Source: Pseudomonas sp. GCEP-101
GTDB lineage: Bacteria; Pseudomonadota; Gammaproteobacteria; Pseudomonadales; Pseudomonadaceae
Direction of reading: 5' to 3'
NCBI RefSeq assembly: GCF_025133575.1
Contig: NZ_CP104011.1
Span: forward strand, 3,073,483-3,137,482
Length of the DNA: 64,000 bases
A program made the translations under genes and the position numbers. The notes under the pieces were generated by a model, which ran no database searches, was not told where the DNA came from, and was given only the letters and a program-made list of their open reading frames with translations. Every line of letters starts with the position of its first letter. Position 1 is the first letter of the stretch. Shown here piece by piece: positions 47,119 through 55,372 of the stretch.

Positions 47119-48293
47119 TCGTCGAAGACCAACCCTTCCAGCGCGAGTACCTGCTCAACCTGTTCCGCGAGCAGGGCGTGCTGGAACTGCGCGCCGCCGA
47201 GGATGGCGCCGAGGCGCTGCGCTGGCTGGCGCGGGAGCGTTTCGACCTGGTGGTCAGCGACCTGATGATGCCCGGTCTCGATGGTGTGCAGCTGATCCAG
47301 CGGCTCGCCGCGCTGAGCGATCCGCCGCTGCTGGCGATCATGAGTTCGGCGTCGCGCCCGTTGATGGGCAGCGCCTGCATGGTCGCCCGCGCCCATGGCA
47401 TCACCGTGCTCGAACAGATCGCCAAGCCGGCTCGTGCGCCGGTGATCCGCCGCCTGCTAGAGAAGCTCGTCGTACGCCAGGAGCGCGCCGAGCAGCGGCG
47501 TGCGCCGGTCATCCCGACGCCGACCCGCGAAGCGCTGGAAGAAGCCCTGGCGCAAGGCCAGTTCCGCGCCTGGTTCCAGCCCAAGGCCTCGCTGATCGAC
47601 GGCCGCATCGTCGCGGCCGAAGCCCTGGTGCGCTGGCAACATCCGGTCCACGGCGTGCTGTACCCGGGGAGCTTCATGCCGGCGCTGACCGCCGCCGGGC
47701 TGGACGAGGCATTGCTATGGACGGTGCTCGGACAGGCGCTGCAGGCCCAGGCCAACTGGAGCCAGCTCGGCTTTCACCTGTCGGTGGCGGTGAACCTGCC
47801 GACCCATCTGCTGGACGATGCCGAGTTGCCGGATCGCCTCGCCGCCTTCGTCGCCACCCAGGGCGGCGTGCCGGCGCACATCGTTTTCGAACTGCTCGAA
47901 TGCAGCAGCACGGCGACGCCGGCCAACTACTACGCCGGCACCTGCCGCCTGCGCATGAAGGGCTTCGGCCTGGCCCAGGACGATTTCGGCCAGGGCTACA
48001 GCTCGCTGTACAACCTGGTCTCCACGCCGTTCACGGAGCTGAAGATCGACCGCGCGCTGGTGCACGGTTGCGTGGACGACGAAGGCCTGGCGGCGGCGCT
48101 GGAGAGCATCGTCAAGCTCGGCAGGCAATTGGGGCTGGAGGTGATCGCCGAGGGCGTCGAGCACCCAGAGGAGCTGGCGCTGCTGCGCCGCCTGCGTTGC
48201 GATTGCGCCCAGGGCTTCCTCATTTCCGAGGCGGTGCCGCCGGACGTGTTCACCCGCCAGCTGCTGCAGGAGCGCGCCGCCATGGCTCATTGA
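47097..48293 (+). CDS. pvrR: REC-EAL response regulator, PvrR/RocR-like c-di-GMP phosphodiesterase
   Basis: This protein should hydrolyse cyclic di-GMP when activated and so oppose biofilm and fimbriae expression. It has 398 residues. The receiver domain (1-120) has phosphoacceptor Asp55 (VVSDLMMPG). The EAL domain (about 150-398) keeps EALVRW (175-180), NLPTH, FELLECSS, DDFGQGYSSLYNL, LKIDRAL, VIAEGVEHPEEL and CAQGFLIS, so catalysis looks intact. GGAGGTG lies before the ATG at 47097, inside the end of pvrS. PvrR (PA14) and RocR (PAO1) are the nearest known relatives by architecture; PvrR is preferred from context. Confidence 0.87.
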   Translation: MRHQRILIVEDQPFQREYLLNLFREQGVLELRAAEDGAEALRWLARERFDLVVSDLMMPGLDGVQLIQRLAALSDPPLLAIMSSASRPLMGSACMVARAHGITVLEQIAKPARAPVIRRLLEKLVVRQERAEQRRAPVIPTPTREALEEALAQGQFRAWFQPKASLIDGRIVAAEALVRWQHPVHGVLYPGSFMPALTAAGLDEALLWTVLGQALQAQANWSQLGFHLSVAVNLPTHLLDDAELPDRLAAFVATQGGVPAHIVFELLECSSTATPANYYAGTCRLRMKGFGLAQDDFGQGYSSLYNLVSTPFTELKIDRALVHGCVDDEGLAAALESIVKLGRQLGLEVIAEGVEHPEELALLRRLRCDCAQGFLISEAVPPDVFTRQLLQERAAMAH

Positions 48294-48437
48294 TCCATGG
48301 CAGACAGATCGCAGATGCCACGGCGCTCGTCGGCGCGGCATCCGCCCGCAGGTCGCCTAATTCGTTACTCACATCTACAGTTCGCTGGTATCCGGCGGGC
48401 CCTCCGCCGCCACTTTCCGCGACACCGGATGTTTTGC

Positions 48438-51400
48438 ATGATGGAACATGACCACGGCTCGATTCGTAAACTCGCGAGCTCGTCGCTGCGCCTGAACGTC
48501 GTGCTGCTGTGCGCCGTCTCCCTCGCCCTGATGCTGGTGGGTGCCTGCTACTGGGCGCTGGGCCGGGTGGTGCAGGAAGAGCGCGACAAGGTGCATTTTC
48601 ACTTCACCCGCCTGGTGGGCGACATCCACGAGCACGAGGCCTTCCTCAACCGCATCGCCCAGCAGAGCGACGAGTCGACCCAGCGCCAGGACCTGGACGT
48701 GATCCCACTGCAGCGGCGCCTGCTGATCCGTGAAAACGGCATGGAGATCCACGAGGGGCGGGAATTCTCTTTCGCCATGTCCTTCACCCTGGCGCAGCAG
48801 GTGCGCCATGTCGATCCGCGCGACCGGCCCGGCACCTTCTCCTTCGGCGTGATGCTGGCGAATTTCTACAGCAGCTACTGGAGCACCTCGTCGTTCCCCT
48901 CGCCGCAGGTCCTGGTGCTCGACCTGCATGGGCCGACCAGCCTCGCGGTGCCCTCCATCGGCAACTTCCGCGGGCAGCGGCCGCTGACCCGGGTTAGCTA
49001 CCTGCCGGTGATCGAGCGGGTGCACCAGGCGCTGGAGGCGCGTTCGCCCAAGCGCAGCGATACGCAGGTGCACTGGGCGCCCGCGCTGCCCTACACCGGC
49101 GGCGAGAGCCGCGAGCTGCTGGCGTATGTCAGCCTCGATCTGCCCGATGCGCTGTGGTGGGAGTCGGACCTGGATCGCCGCGTCGTCGCGGTCTCGCTGC
49201 TGGATCTCGAACGCATCAATGACCTTGAACAGGTCCTCGACCGTCCGGTGTTCGACGAGCTGGAACTGGTGTCGCCGAGCGGCCAGGTGCTGATCGACTT
49301 TCCCGGCGGCGAGAAGGACTACCACGAGGGCCTGAACGTCAGCAGCGACGGCCTGGTGTTCAAGGTCCGCAGCGAATTCAACGGCGGCTGGACCGCACTC
49401 TACCGGCTGAGCTACGCCAGCTTCTTCCGCTACGCCAAGTGGCAGTTCCTCGGTGGCCTGGCGCTGATCCTCGGCAGCCTGGCCGGTGGCTGGTTCGCCA
49501 TCCGCTGGTACTCGCGGCGGGTGATCCGGCCGGCACGCCGCGCACACCTGGAGATCGTCGAGAGCGACGCCTTCAGCCGCGCGGTGATCCAGACTGCGCC
49601 GGTGGCGCTGTGCGTGCTGCGCCACGGCAGCCACCAGGTGGTGATGCAGAATCGCCTGGCCGAACTCTGGCTGGGCGATGCCGACGCCATCACCCGCATC
49701 AGCCGCGACTGGGACCTCAGCGGGCGGATCGGCGCAGGCGCCGGCGAGCTGGTGTTCGAACTGGAAGGCCGCGCCCTGCATGCCAGTTTCGCCCCGACCC
49801 GCTACCGCGGCGAGAACGTGGTGCTGTGCGCCTTCAACGACATCAGCGCGCACAAGCAGGCGCAGCAGATGCTGGCCGACGCCAAGCGTTCGGCGGACGC
49901 CGCCAGCGAGGCGAAATCGGTGTTCCTCGCCACCATGAGCCATGAAATCCGCACGCCGCTGTACGGCGTGCTGGGCACCCTGGAACTGCTCGGCCTGACC
50001 GAGCTGACCGGCCAGCAGCGCGACTACCTGGCCACCATCCAGCGCTCGTCCTCGACCCTGCTGCAACTGATCAGCGACATCCTCGACGTGTCCAAGATCG
50101 AAGCCGGGCAGATGGCCCTGGAAGCGGTGGAATTCAACCCGCTGGAGCTGGCCGAGGACGTGGTCGCCGGGTACGCCGGGGTGGCCGAGGGCAAGCAGTT
50201 GCAGCTCTACGCCTGCATCGACGCGGACATTCCCGGCCTGGTGCGCGGCGACGCCGTGCGCATCCGCCAGATTCTCGCCAACCTGCTGAGCAACGCGCTG
50301 AAGTTCACCGACATCGGCCGCGTGGTGCTGCGCCTGCGCAGCGTCGCCAGCGAGCACGGCGAGACGGCCCTGCAGTGGCAGGTGACCGACACCGGCATCG
50401 GCATGTCCGATGCCCAGCAGCAGCGCCTGTTCGAGCCGTTCTACCAGGCCCACGGCCACGAGCACACGGTCAGCGGCACCGGTCTGGGCCTGTCGATCTG
50501 TGCGCGGTTGAGCGAGCTGATGGGCGGCCACCTGCGCGTGGTGAGCGAAACCGGCCTGGGCAGCAGCTTCACCTTCACCTTGGCCTTGCCGGTGCTCGAA
50601 CACGACCAGCCGCTGGCCGATGCCGCGCCGCTGCTGCCGCAGCCGGTGTATGTGCGGGCACCGGTGAAGGAGCTGGCGCAGAGTCTGGCCGCCTGGGTCG
50701 ACTGCTGGGGCGGCTCGGCGCTGGTGCAGGACGAGCTGCCCGCGGATGCACCCCCCGGCGCGGTATTGCTGGATGCGCTCGACGCCGGCGACGCGCCGCT
50801 GTGGCACGGCCCGCGCGTGCGTGCCCTGACCGACGGTGGCGCCCATCCGCAGGCGTCGGCCCAGGGCTGGGAAGCCAGCCTCTACCACCTCGCCGGCATC
50901 GCCCAGGCCCTGCGCCTGGCCCAGCAGGGCGGCAGTATCGAGGCTCGCCAGGCGCCGCGTATCCCCCGGCTGGGCAAGCTGGGCCTGCGCGTGCTGGTGG
51001 CCGAGGACAACCCGATCAACCAGGCGCTGCTCAAGGAGCAGCTCGAAGAACTGGGCTGCCGCGTGACCCTCACCAGCAACGGCCGCGAGGCGCTGCAGCG
51101 CTGGGCGCCAGGCGCGTTCGACGCCTTGCTCACCGATGTGAACATGCCGGTGATGAATGGCTACGAACTGGTGGGCGAACTGCGCCGCCACGACAGTTGG
51201 CTGCCGATCATCGGCGTCACCGCCAACGCCCTGCGCGAGGAGGGCGAGCGCTGCATGGCGGTGGGCATGAACCTCTGGCTGGTCAAGCCGATGAGCCTGC
51301 GTACCCTGCACGACGGGTTGCTCAAGGTGTGCGGGCATCTGCCGGCCGAGCCGGCGCCGGACGACGAGCCCTCGGCGGCGCCGGTGGCGGACCGCATCGA

Positions 51401-51671
51401 GGTCTCGGATAAGATGCGCGAACTGTTCCTGCGCACCATGCGCCAGGACATGCAGGGCGTGGGCGACGCCCTGCAGCACGGCGACCTGGCTACCGTTCGC
51501 CAGCAGGTGCATCGCCTGCGCGGCGCGCTGGCGGTGGTCCAGGCCCACGGGCTCAGTGATGCCTGCGGTGCGGTGGAGCAAGCGCTGATCGCGCAGCCTG
51601 CCGGGCCGGAACTGTCCGCGGCGGTGAGCGCGCTGCTGGGACGAATCGAGGCAGCCCTGGCGCGGCTCTGA
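48438..51671 (+). CDS. rcsC: Hybrid sensor histidine kinase with Hpt, RcsC-like
   Basis: This 1077-residue inner-membrane kinase is paralogous to the PvrS-like one. TM1 lies near 14-36, a periplasmic sensor about 40-325 follows, and TM2 is near 333-355. HisKA is [21 protein letters not shown] (His502) and HATPase_c has GTGLGLS. The receiver carries Asp900 ([14 protein letters not shown]). A C-terminal Hpt domain is present ([14 protein letters not shown], His1025), absent from PvrS. This Hpt could serve both kinases and phosphorylate RcsB and PvrR. ATGs at 48429, 48438 and 48441 are all possible. The frame is open to 48297 but without conserved sequence. Symbol by synteny with the PA14 rcsC-rcsB pair. 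Confidence 0.82.
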   Translation: MMEHDHGSIRKLASSSLRLNVVLLCAVSLALMLVGACYWALGRVVQEERDKVHFHFTRLVGDIHEHEAFLNRIAQQSDESTQRQDLDVIPLQRRLLIRENGMEIHEGREFSFAMSFTLAQQVRHVDPRDRPGTFSFGVMLANFYSSYWSTSSFPSPQVLVLDLHGPTSLAVPSIGNFRGQRPLTRVSYLPVIERVHQALEARSPKRSDTQVHWAPALPYTGGESRELLAYVSLDLPDALWWESDLDRRVVAVSLLDLERINDLEQVLDRPVFDELELVSPSGQVLIDFPGGEKDYHEGLNVSSDGLVFKVRSEFNGGWTALYRLSYASFFRYAKWQFLGGLALILGSLAGGWFAIRWYSRRVIRPARRAHLEIVESDAFSRAVIQTAPVALCVLRHGSHQVVMQNRLAELWLGDADAITRISRDWDLSGRIGAGAGELVFELEGRALHASFAPTRYRGENVVLCAFNDISAHKQAQQMLADAKRSADAASEAKSVFLATMSHEIRTPLYGVLGTLELLGLTELTGQQRDYLATIQRSSSTLLQLISDILDVSKIEAGQMALEAVEFNPLELAEDVVAGYAGVAEGKQLQLYACIDADIPGLVRGDAVRIRQILANLLSNALKFTDIGRVVLRLRSVASEHGETALQWQVTDTGIGMSDAQQQRLFEPFYQAHGHEHTVSGTGLGLSICARLSELMGGHLRVVSETGLGSSFTFTLALPVLEHDQPLADAAPLLPQPVYVRAPVKELAQSLAAWVDCWGGSALVQDELPADAPPGAVLLDALDAGDAPLWHGPRVRALTDGGAHPQASAQGWEASLYHLAGIAQALRLAQQGGSIEARQAPRIPRLGKLGLRVLVAEDNPINQALLKEQLEELGCRVTLTSNGREALQRWAPGAFDALLTDVNMPVMNGYELVGELRRHDSWLPIIGVTANALREEGERCMAVGMNLWLVKPMSLRTLHDGLLKVCGHLPAEPAPDDEPSAAPVADRIEVSDKMRELFLRTMRQDMQGVGDALQHGDLATVRQQVHRLRGALAVVQAHGLSDACGAVEQALIAQPAGPELSAAVSALLGRIEAALARL

Positions 51672-51761
51672 CAGCCTGCGCGCAAACCGGGGCTACTCTG
51701 GAAAAGTGGCCGTGCCCCTGTGGCCGGCCGACGATCGCAAACGTTGGGACTCAGGAAACTC

Positions 51762-52412
51762 ATGGAAAAAGTCAGAGTGGCACTAGCGGACGACCATCCC
51801 ATCGTCCTGATGGGGGTTCGCGAGGTGATCGAGCGGGACGATCGCTTCGAGGTGATCGGCGAGGCACACAACTCCAGCGAACTGGTGGCCCTGTACCGAG
51901 AACAGCACCCGGCCATCGTCATCACCGACTACAACATGCCGGGCGACCAGACCTACGGCGACGGCCTCAAGCTCATCGAGTTCCTGCTGCGTAACTTCCC
52001 CGGCACGCGCATCCTCATCCTCACCATGCTGTCCAACCCGCTGATCCTCTCCAGCCTGTACGACCTGGGGGTCTCCGGGGTGATCCTGAAGAACGGCGAT
52101 CTCGACGAGATCCTGGTGGCGCTCAAGGCGCTGGCCCAGGACCGTATCTACCGCGGCCCGGGCATGCAGTCCGCCAGCAGCGTGCTGGCCAGCGGCGATG
52201 ACGTGGAGGGGCGTATCGCCAGCCTGTCGGCGAAGGAGTACGAGGTGCTGCGCCACTTCGTCTCGGGGATGAGCGTGCGCGACATTGCCCTGCTGCTCAA
52301 CCGCAGCGTGAAGACCGTGAGCGCGCAGAAGATTTCCGCCATGCGCAAGCTGAACGTCGAGACCGACCAGGCGCTGTTGACCTTCTGTGTGATGGCGAAC
52401 CTGTTTCAGTAG
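51762..52412 (+). CDS. rcsB: LuxR-type response regulator, RcsB-like
   Basis: This 216-residue transcription factor is the output of the upstream phosphorelay. The receiver domain has Asp10-Asp11 and phosphoacceptor Asp56 (IVITDYNMPGD). The LuxR helix-turn-helix (about 148-212) reads LSAKEYEVLRHFVSGMSVRDIA and KTVSAQKISAMRKL. AGGAA lies five bases before the ATG at 51762. In PA14, RcsB activates the convergent cupD operon; here a convergent fimbrial operon begins about 7 kb away with its promoter at about 59.4 kb. No terminator is seen directly after the gene. Confidence 0.87.
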   Translation: MEKVRVALADDHPIVLMGVREVIERDDRFEVIGEAHNSSELVALYREQHPAIVITDYNMPGDQTYGDGLKLIEFLLRNFPGTRILILTMLSNPLILSSLYDLGVSGVILKNGDLDEILVALKALAQDRIYRGPGMQSASSVLASGDDVEGRIASLSAKEYEVLRHFVSGMSVRDIALLLNRSVKTVSAQKISAMRKLNVETDQALLTFCVMANLFQ

Positions 52413-52498
52413 GCCTGACGCTGCATTCCTGCAGGCGGCCGTGCCATGTCTCGCGGCTTAGGAGCAACTGTCTTTCTCTGAAGGTCCGTGCCGAGGGC

Positions 52499-52635
52499 TT
52501 CCCTCTCCCTAACCCTCTCCCTAAAGGGAGAGGGGACCGGTCGGTGCAGGAGGAATCCAAGGTGTCAGCCGGCACGGGCAGCTCCCTCTCCCTTCGGAGC
52601 GGGGCGCGCAGCCAGGGCGGGGGAGAAGGGCACGC
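52499..52635. repeat. Composite inverted-repeat element, copy A
   Basis: It starts CCCTCTCCCTAACCCTCTCC, contains a short hairpin (CTCTCCCT..AGGGAGAG), then a conserved centre (CGGTGCAGG...GTCAGCC) and a second hairpin CCCTCTCCCTTCGG..., ending GGGAGAAGGG. Copies B (53061-53180) and C (61984-62096) share the same order of parts. Confidence 0.8.
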
Positions 52636-52655
52636 CCCGGCGCGATTTTTCAGGT

Positions 52656-52724
52656 TGGAGCGGACTTTGTCCGCGATGGTCTCCGGCGCAATACGAACCT
52701 ATCGCGGACGGAGTCCGCTCCTAC
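52656..52724. repeat. Paired REP elements
   Basis: Facing units GGAGCGGACTTTGTCCGCGA and TCGCGGACGGAGTCCGCTCC are separated by about 22 bp and can fold into a long cruciform. Confidence 0.83.
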
Positions 52725-52793
52725 GAGATCACGAACCCCGGAGGGAGAGTGGTCCGACTGGCGCAGGCTGACTCAAGGGTATCCGTCATCGGC

Positions 52794-52819
52794 GGATAAC
52801 CCGTTCCGGGTTATGCGCC
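52794..52819. repeat. Dispersed 26-bp repeat, second copy
   Basis: Identical over 26 bp to 2765-2790, with the same ATAACCC/GGGTTAT inverted repeat. Confidence 0.75.
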
Positions 52820-52928
52820 CTACGGTCTGAAACGCCGATTCAACGAGGCCTCCTGAACGGGCATTCGGCGCGCGCGGATAGTTATCTGGAAGCCTTCTGA
52901 AAAGCCAAATCAAACCGGGGGGCTTTTC

Positions 52929-53032
52929 GTAGGAGCGAGCTTGCTCGCGAACCGCCCAACGCCGGCCTTCCCCTGTAGGAGCGGACCTTGTCCGCGAAGT
53001 CCCACCGCCACGCGAGGGGAGGGACAAGGTCC
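52929..53032. repeat. REP cluster
   Basis: It holds one REP unit with the core GAGCGAGCTTGCTCGCGAAC, a second with GGAGCGGACCTTGTCCGCGA, and a partial mirror ending GGACAAGGTCCGCG. These are different REP subtypes packed side by side. Confidence 0.8.
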
Positions 53033-53060
53033 GCGTACGTCAACTCCTGCGTCGTGGCTT

Positions 53061-53180
53061 GCCCTCTCCCTAACCCTCTCCCTGAAGGGAGAGGGGACTG
53101 GTTCGGAGCAGGATGAGCGTCAGCCGGCACAGGCGGCTCCCTCTCCCTTCGGAGCGGGGTGCGTAGCAGGGTTAGGGAAG
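53061..53180. repeat. Composite inverted-repeat element, copy B
   Basis: It has the same order of parts as copy A: left CCCTCTCCCTAACCCTCTCC, hairpin, centre TTCGGAGCAGGATGAGCGTC, second hairpin CCCTCTCCCTTCGGAG, right end CAGGGTTAGGGAAG. Confidence 0.8.
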
Positions 53181-53237
53181 TTCCCGGCGCGGACGTTCGG
53201 AGAAAGACATTGAGCAGAACCGCCCGAAACCGAGCGC

Positions 53238-53290
53238 CCTTGTAGGAGCGGGCCATGCCCGCGATCGCGCGCAGGGCGCGCTCCTACAGG
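53238..53290. repeat. REP palindrome
   Basis: Outer arms CCTTGTAGGAGCG and CGCTCCTACAGG surround the GCGGGCCATGCCCGC hairpin, as in the copies at 2797 and 5099. It lies about 20 bp beyond the last fimbrial gene and may act as its 3' boundary. Confidence 0.84.
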
Positions 53291-53310
53291 GGAATACTGC
53301 GCGTCAATCC

Positions 53311-54030
53311 TCAGCGCAGCGGCGAGCGCCCCGGCTGGCTGTTGCCGCCGTCGTCGATCCACAGGTAACGCACCTCGCCGCCGCTGGCCGGCAGGGCCCG
53401 GGTGGGGGTGAGGGTGCGTTGGGAAAACGGCGGCAGCAGTTCGCCCGGTAGCGGCGAACCCGCCTCACCCTGGCCTACGTCGGCGCCGGCCAGGGTGATG
53501 AAGTAGGCGGTGGGGTTCTCCACCTGCACCTGCTCGCCAGCCCGGCGGAACACCAGGCGGCGCGGCGCCTCTTCGGCGTCGTTCACCAGGCTGCGCGGCC
53601 GATGGATGACCTTCATCTGCGTGCGCAGGGTCACGGTCAGGCGCGCTTGCCCGTCGGCCAGCGCCTCGCCAGGCTGCGGCGGAATTTCGTAGAGGTTGAG
53701 CCAGTACAGCGATTCGCGGTCGGTGGGCAGCGGCTCGCCGGTGTAGAGCAGGCGTAGGCTGCGCTGCTGGCCGGGGTCCAGGCGGAACACCGGCGGCAGC
53801 GGCATGATCGGCGCCTGGGCGGTCTGCGGCGCGGCCTCGAGGTCGCCGTCGTCGACCCAGGTCTGCACGATGACCGGGTAGTGGTTCTGGTTCACCAGCG
53901 CCAGCGAGGCTTCGCGCTGGCCTTCGGTGACGATCACCCGCGTGCGCTCGGCGGTGACCCCGGCATAGGCATTCGCGCCGACCAGCACGGCCAGGCCGAG
54001 CAGCGCGGCGCGCAGCGACCTACTGCACAC
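53311..54030 (-). CDS. Periplasmic fimbrial chaperone, second (CupD5-like)
   Basis: This PapD-type chaperone of 239 residues is the last gene of the fimbrial operon. It has a signal peptide (about 1-23, ending NAYA). The N-terminal Ig domain has TRVIVTEGQREASLALVNQN with the conserved Arg that anchors the subunit carboxylate, and PPVFRLDPGQQRSLRLLYTG. Domain 2 includes PTAYFITLAG. The start is GTG at 54030, overlapping the adhesin stop (54020-54022). Most Cup operons have one or two chaperones; a second after the adhesin gene is the CupB/CupD-type pattern. It is probably dedicated to the tip adhesin. Confidence 0.87.
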   Translation of the reverse strand: MCSRSLRAALLGLAVLVGANAYAGVTAERTRVIVTEGQREASLALVNQNHYPVIVQTWVDDGDLEAAPQTAQAPIMPLPPVFRLDPGQQRSLRLLYTGEPLPTDRESLYWLNLYEIPPQPGEALADGQARLTVTLRTQMKVIHRPRSLVNDAEEAPRRLVFRRAGEQVQVENPTAYFITLAGADVGQGEAGSPLPGELLPPFSQRTLTPTRALPASGGEVRYLWIDDGGNSQPGRSPLR

Positions 54031-55372
54031 GGATCACCACCTGCGCCGTGGCTTCCACGCGGCCGGGAGTGACCGTTGGCATGCTGCCGAGGCTGAGCTT
54101 TTCCAAGCGCGCGCGGAAGGTTTCGGTGTACTGGGTGATGCCGCTGACCTCGCCGGACTTGTTCGAGGCGTTGCCGATCGCCGGGTACCAGCCACGGGCT
54201 TCGGCGTTGCTGCCGTTGGCCGAATCCTCGTTGGCCAGCAGGTTCATCGGGCTGCCGTCGCGCAGCAGGCGGATGCCCACGCCCTGGGCCATGCCGGGCT
54301 GGCCATAGCGGTCGGAAACCAGGTAGGACAATCCGCCGTTGGCATTCACCAGGCCCAGGCCCGAGGAGGCGGCCAGTGCGCCGGCGGACACCTTGATACC
54401 CAGCGCCGTGCCATTGGCGGCGGTGCTGTTGATCACCCCGCTCTGGCATTTGAAATCGACCTGGAAGGGCATCTCGCGGCTGGCGCCGGCGTTGATCTCG
54501 CCGATGGAGATCGACGGGAACACCACGTGGGGCGTGACGTTGGTGACAGCGCAGGTGGGGTAGCGCTTGAGCGTGACCTTGTTGTACAGGCCGATGGCGC
54601 CTGGCCAGTTGTAATGCCAGCCCGGGTAGTTGCCGATATGGCTCTGGCCGACGGTGGGGTAGGCCAGGCCGGGGCCCTTGATGGCGATGTAGCCGGCCGG
54701 CTGGGTGTAGAGATAGGCCTGGGAGGCGATGGTCGCCGAGTAGTAGCGGGTGGCCTCGAGCGGCGCGCGGAACAGCTCGGCGCGCACCGCGCTGAGGTTC
54801 TTGGCCTTGACCAGCTGATAGCCGCGCGAGTCGATGTCCAGGCCGGTCAGCTGGCGTTCGCGCCAGATGTCGGTGAAGTACTCGCCGGTTTCCACGTGGG
54901 TCAGGCGCAGCAGGACGTTGGGCCAGGCGGTGCGGTAGGCCGACTGAAGCCCGATGGAGTTGCCCACGCTGTCGCCGCCGTTGTAGTAGCCGCTGTAGAG
55001 GTTGTCGGCGTTGCTGGAGAACATCTCGTAGACCGCGTCTTCCGGCGCGCAGCGGAAGAACACCCGCTCCGGATCATGGCCGGCGGTGGCGCCGTACTGG
55101 GTGAAAGGCGCCACCGAGCTGGCGATCACGCTGCCGTCGGGCTGGAAGCTGGCATCGCTGACGTTGATCACGCTGGGCAGGCCGAGAGAGCCGTTGCAGG
55201 TATCGCAGGCGCCATCGCCGGGCCAGGCGCCGGCCACGCCTTCGCCGGGGCGGATCGCCGTATTGGAGGTGGTGGTGGCGCTGCCCACGCTGGTGACCTT
55301 GTAGCAGGTGGCCCAGGCGCTTGGCGCCAGCAGCAGGGCGAGCAGCGGCAGGCTGCGCAGGATGGGGTTCAT
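54020..55372 (-). CDS. Fimbrial tip adhesin-like protein (CupD4-like)
   Basis: This 450-residue secreted protein has a signal peptide (MNPILRSLPLLALLLAPSAWA). An N-terminal domain of about 280 residues with several Cys (CDTC, FRCAPED) is the likely receptor-binding part. The C-terminal pilin-like domain runs from TCAVTNVTPHVVFPSISIG to the end (EATAQVVIRVQ) and would accept a donor strand. The start at 55372 overlaps the usher stop (ATGA). The upstream extension of this frame is a shadow over the usher gene. The ligand cannot be predicted. Confidence 0.83.
   Translation of the reverse strand: MNPILRSLPLLALLLAPSAWATCYKVTSVGSATTTSNTAIRPGEGVAGAWPGDGACDTCNGSLGLPSVINVSDASFQPDGSVIASSVAPFTQYGATAGHDPERVFFRCAPEDAVYEMFSSNADNLYSGYYNGGDSVGNSIGLQSAYRTAWPNVLLRLTHVETGEYFTDIWRERQLTGLDIDSRGYQLVKAKNLSAVRAELFRAPLEATRYYSATIASQAYLYTQPAGYIAIKGPGLAYPTVGQSHIGNYPGWHYNWPGAIGLYNKVTLKRYPTCAVTNVTPHVVFPSISIGEINAGASREMPFQVDFKCQSGVINSTAANGTALGIKVSAGALAASSGLGLVNANGGLSYLVSDRYGQPGMAQGVGIRLLRDGSPMNLLANEDSANGSNAEARGWYPAIGNASNKSGEVSGITQYTETFRARLEKLSLGSMPTVTPGRVEATAQVVIRVQ

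Larger units (their letters stand above)
52413..53310. other. 898-bp repeat-filled spacer between convergent operons
   Basis: No credible gene lies between the rcsB-like gene and the end of the fimbrial operon. The space holds two copies of a composite inverted-repeat element, at least three REP units or pairs and one copy of the 26-bp repeat, almost end to end. Short open frames here are made of repeat sequence. Individual elements are listed separately. Confidence 0.8.

Noticed and set aside
48375..51581. Minus-strand open frame of 1068 codons across the RcsC-like kinase
   Set aside because: It is the complement of a full hybrid kinase gene; composition and lack of motifs mark it as a shadow.
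52488..52799. Short open frames in the rcsB downstream spacer (103 aa and 75 aa)
   Set aside because: They are composed of the composite repeat and REP sequences and have no ribosome site or domain.
52501..53180. CRISPR-like array suggested by repeated CCCTCTCCC units
   Set aside because: There are only two composite copies here with unlike spacing and no regular repeat-spacer pattern or cas genes; these are intergenic inverted-repeat elements.
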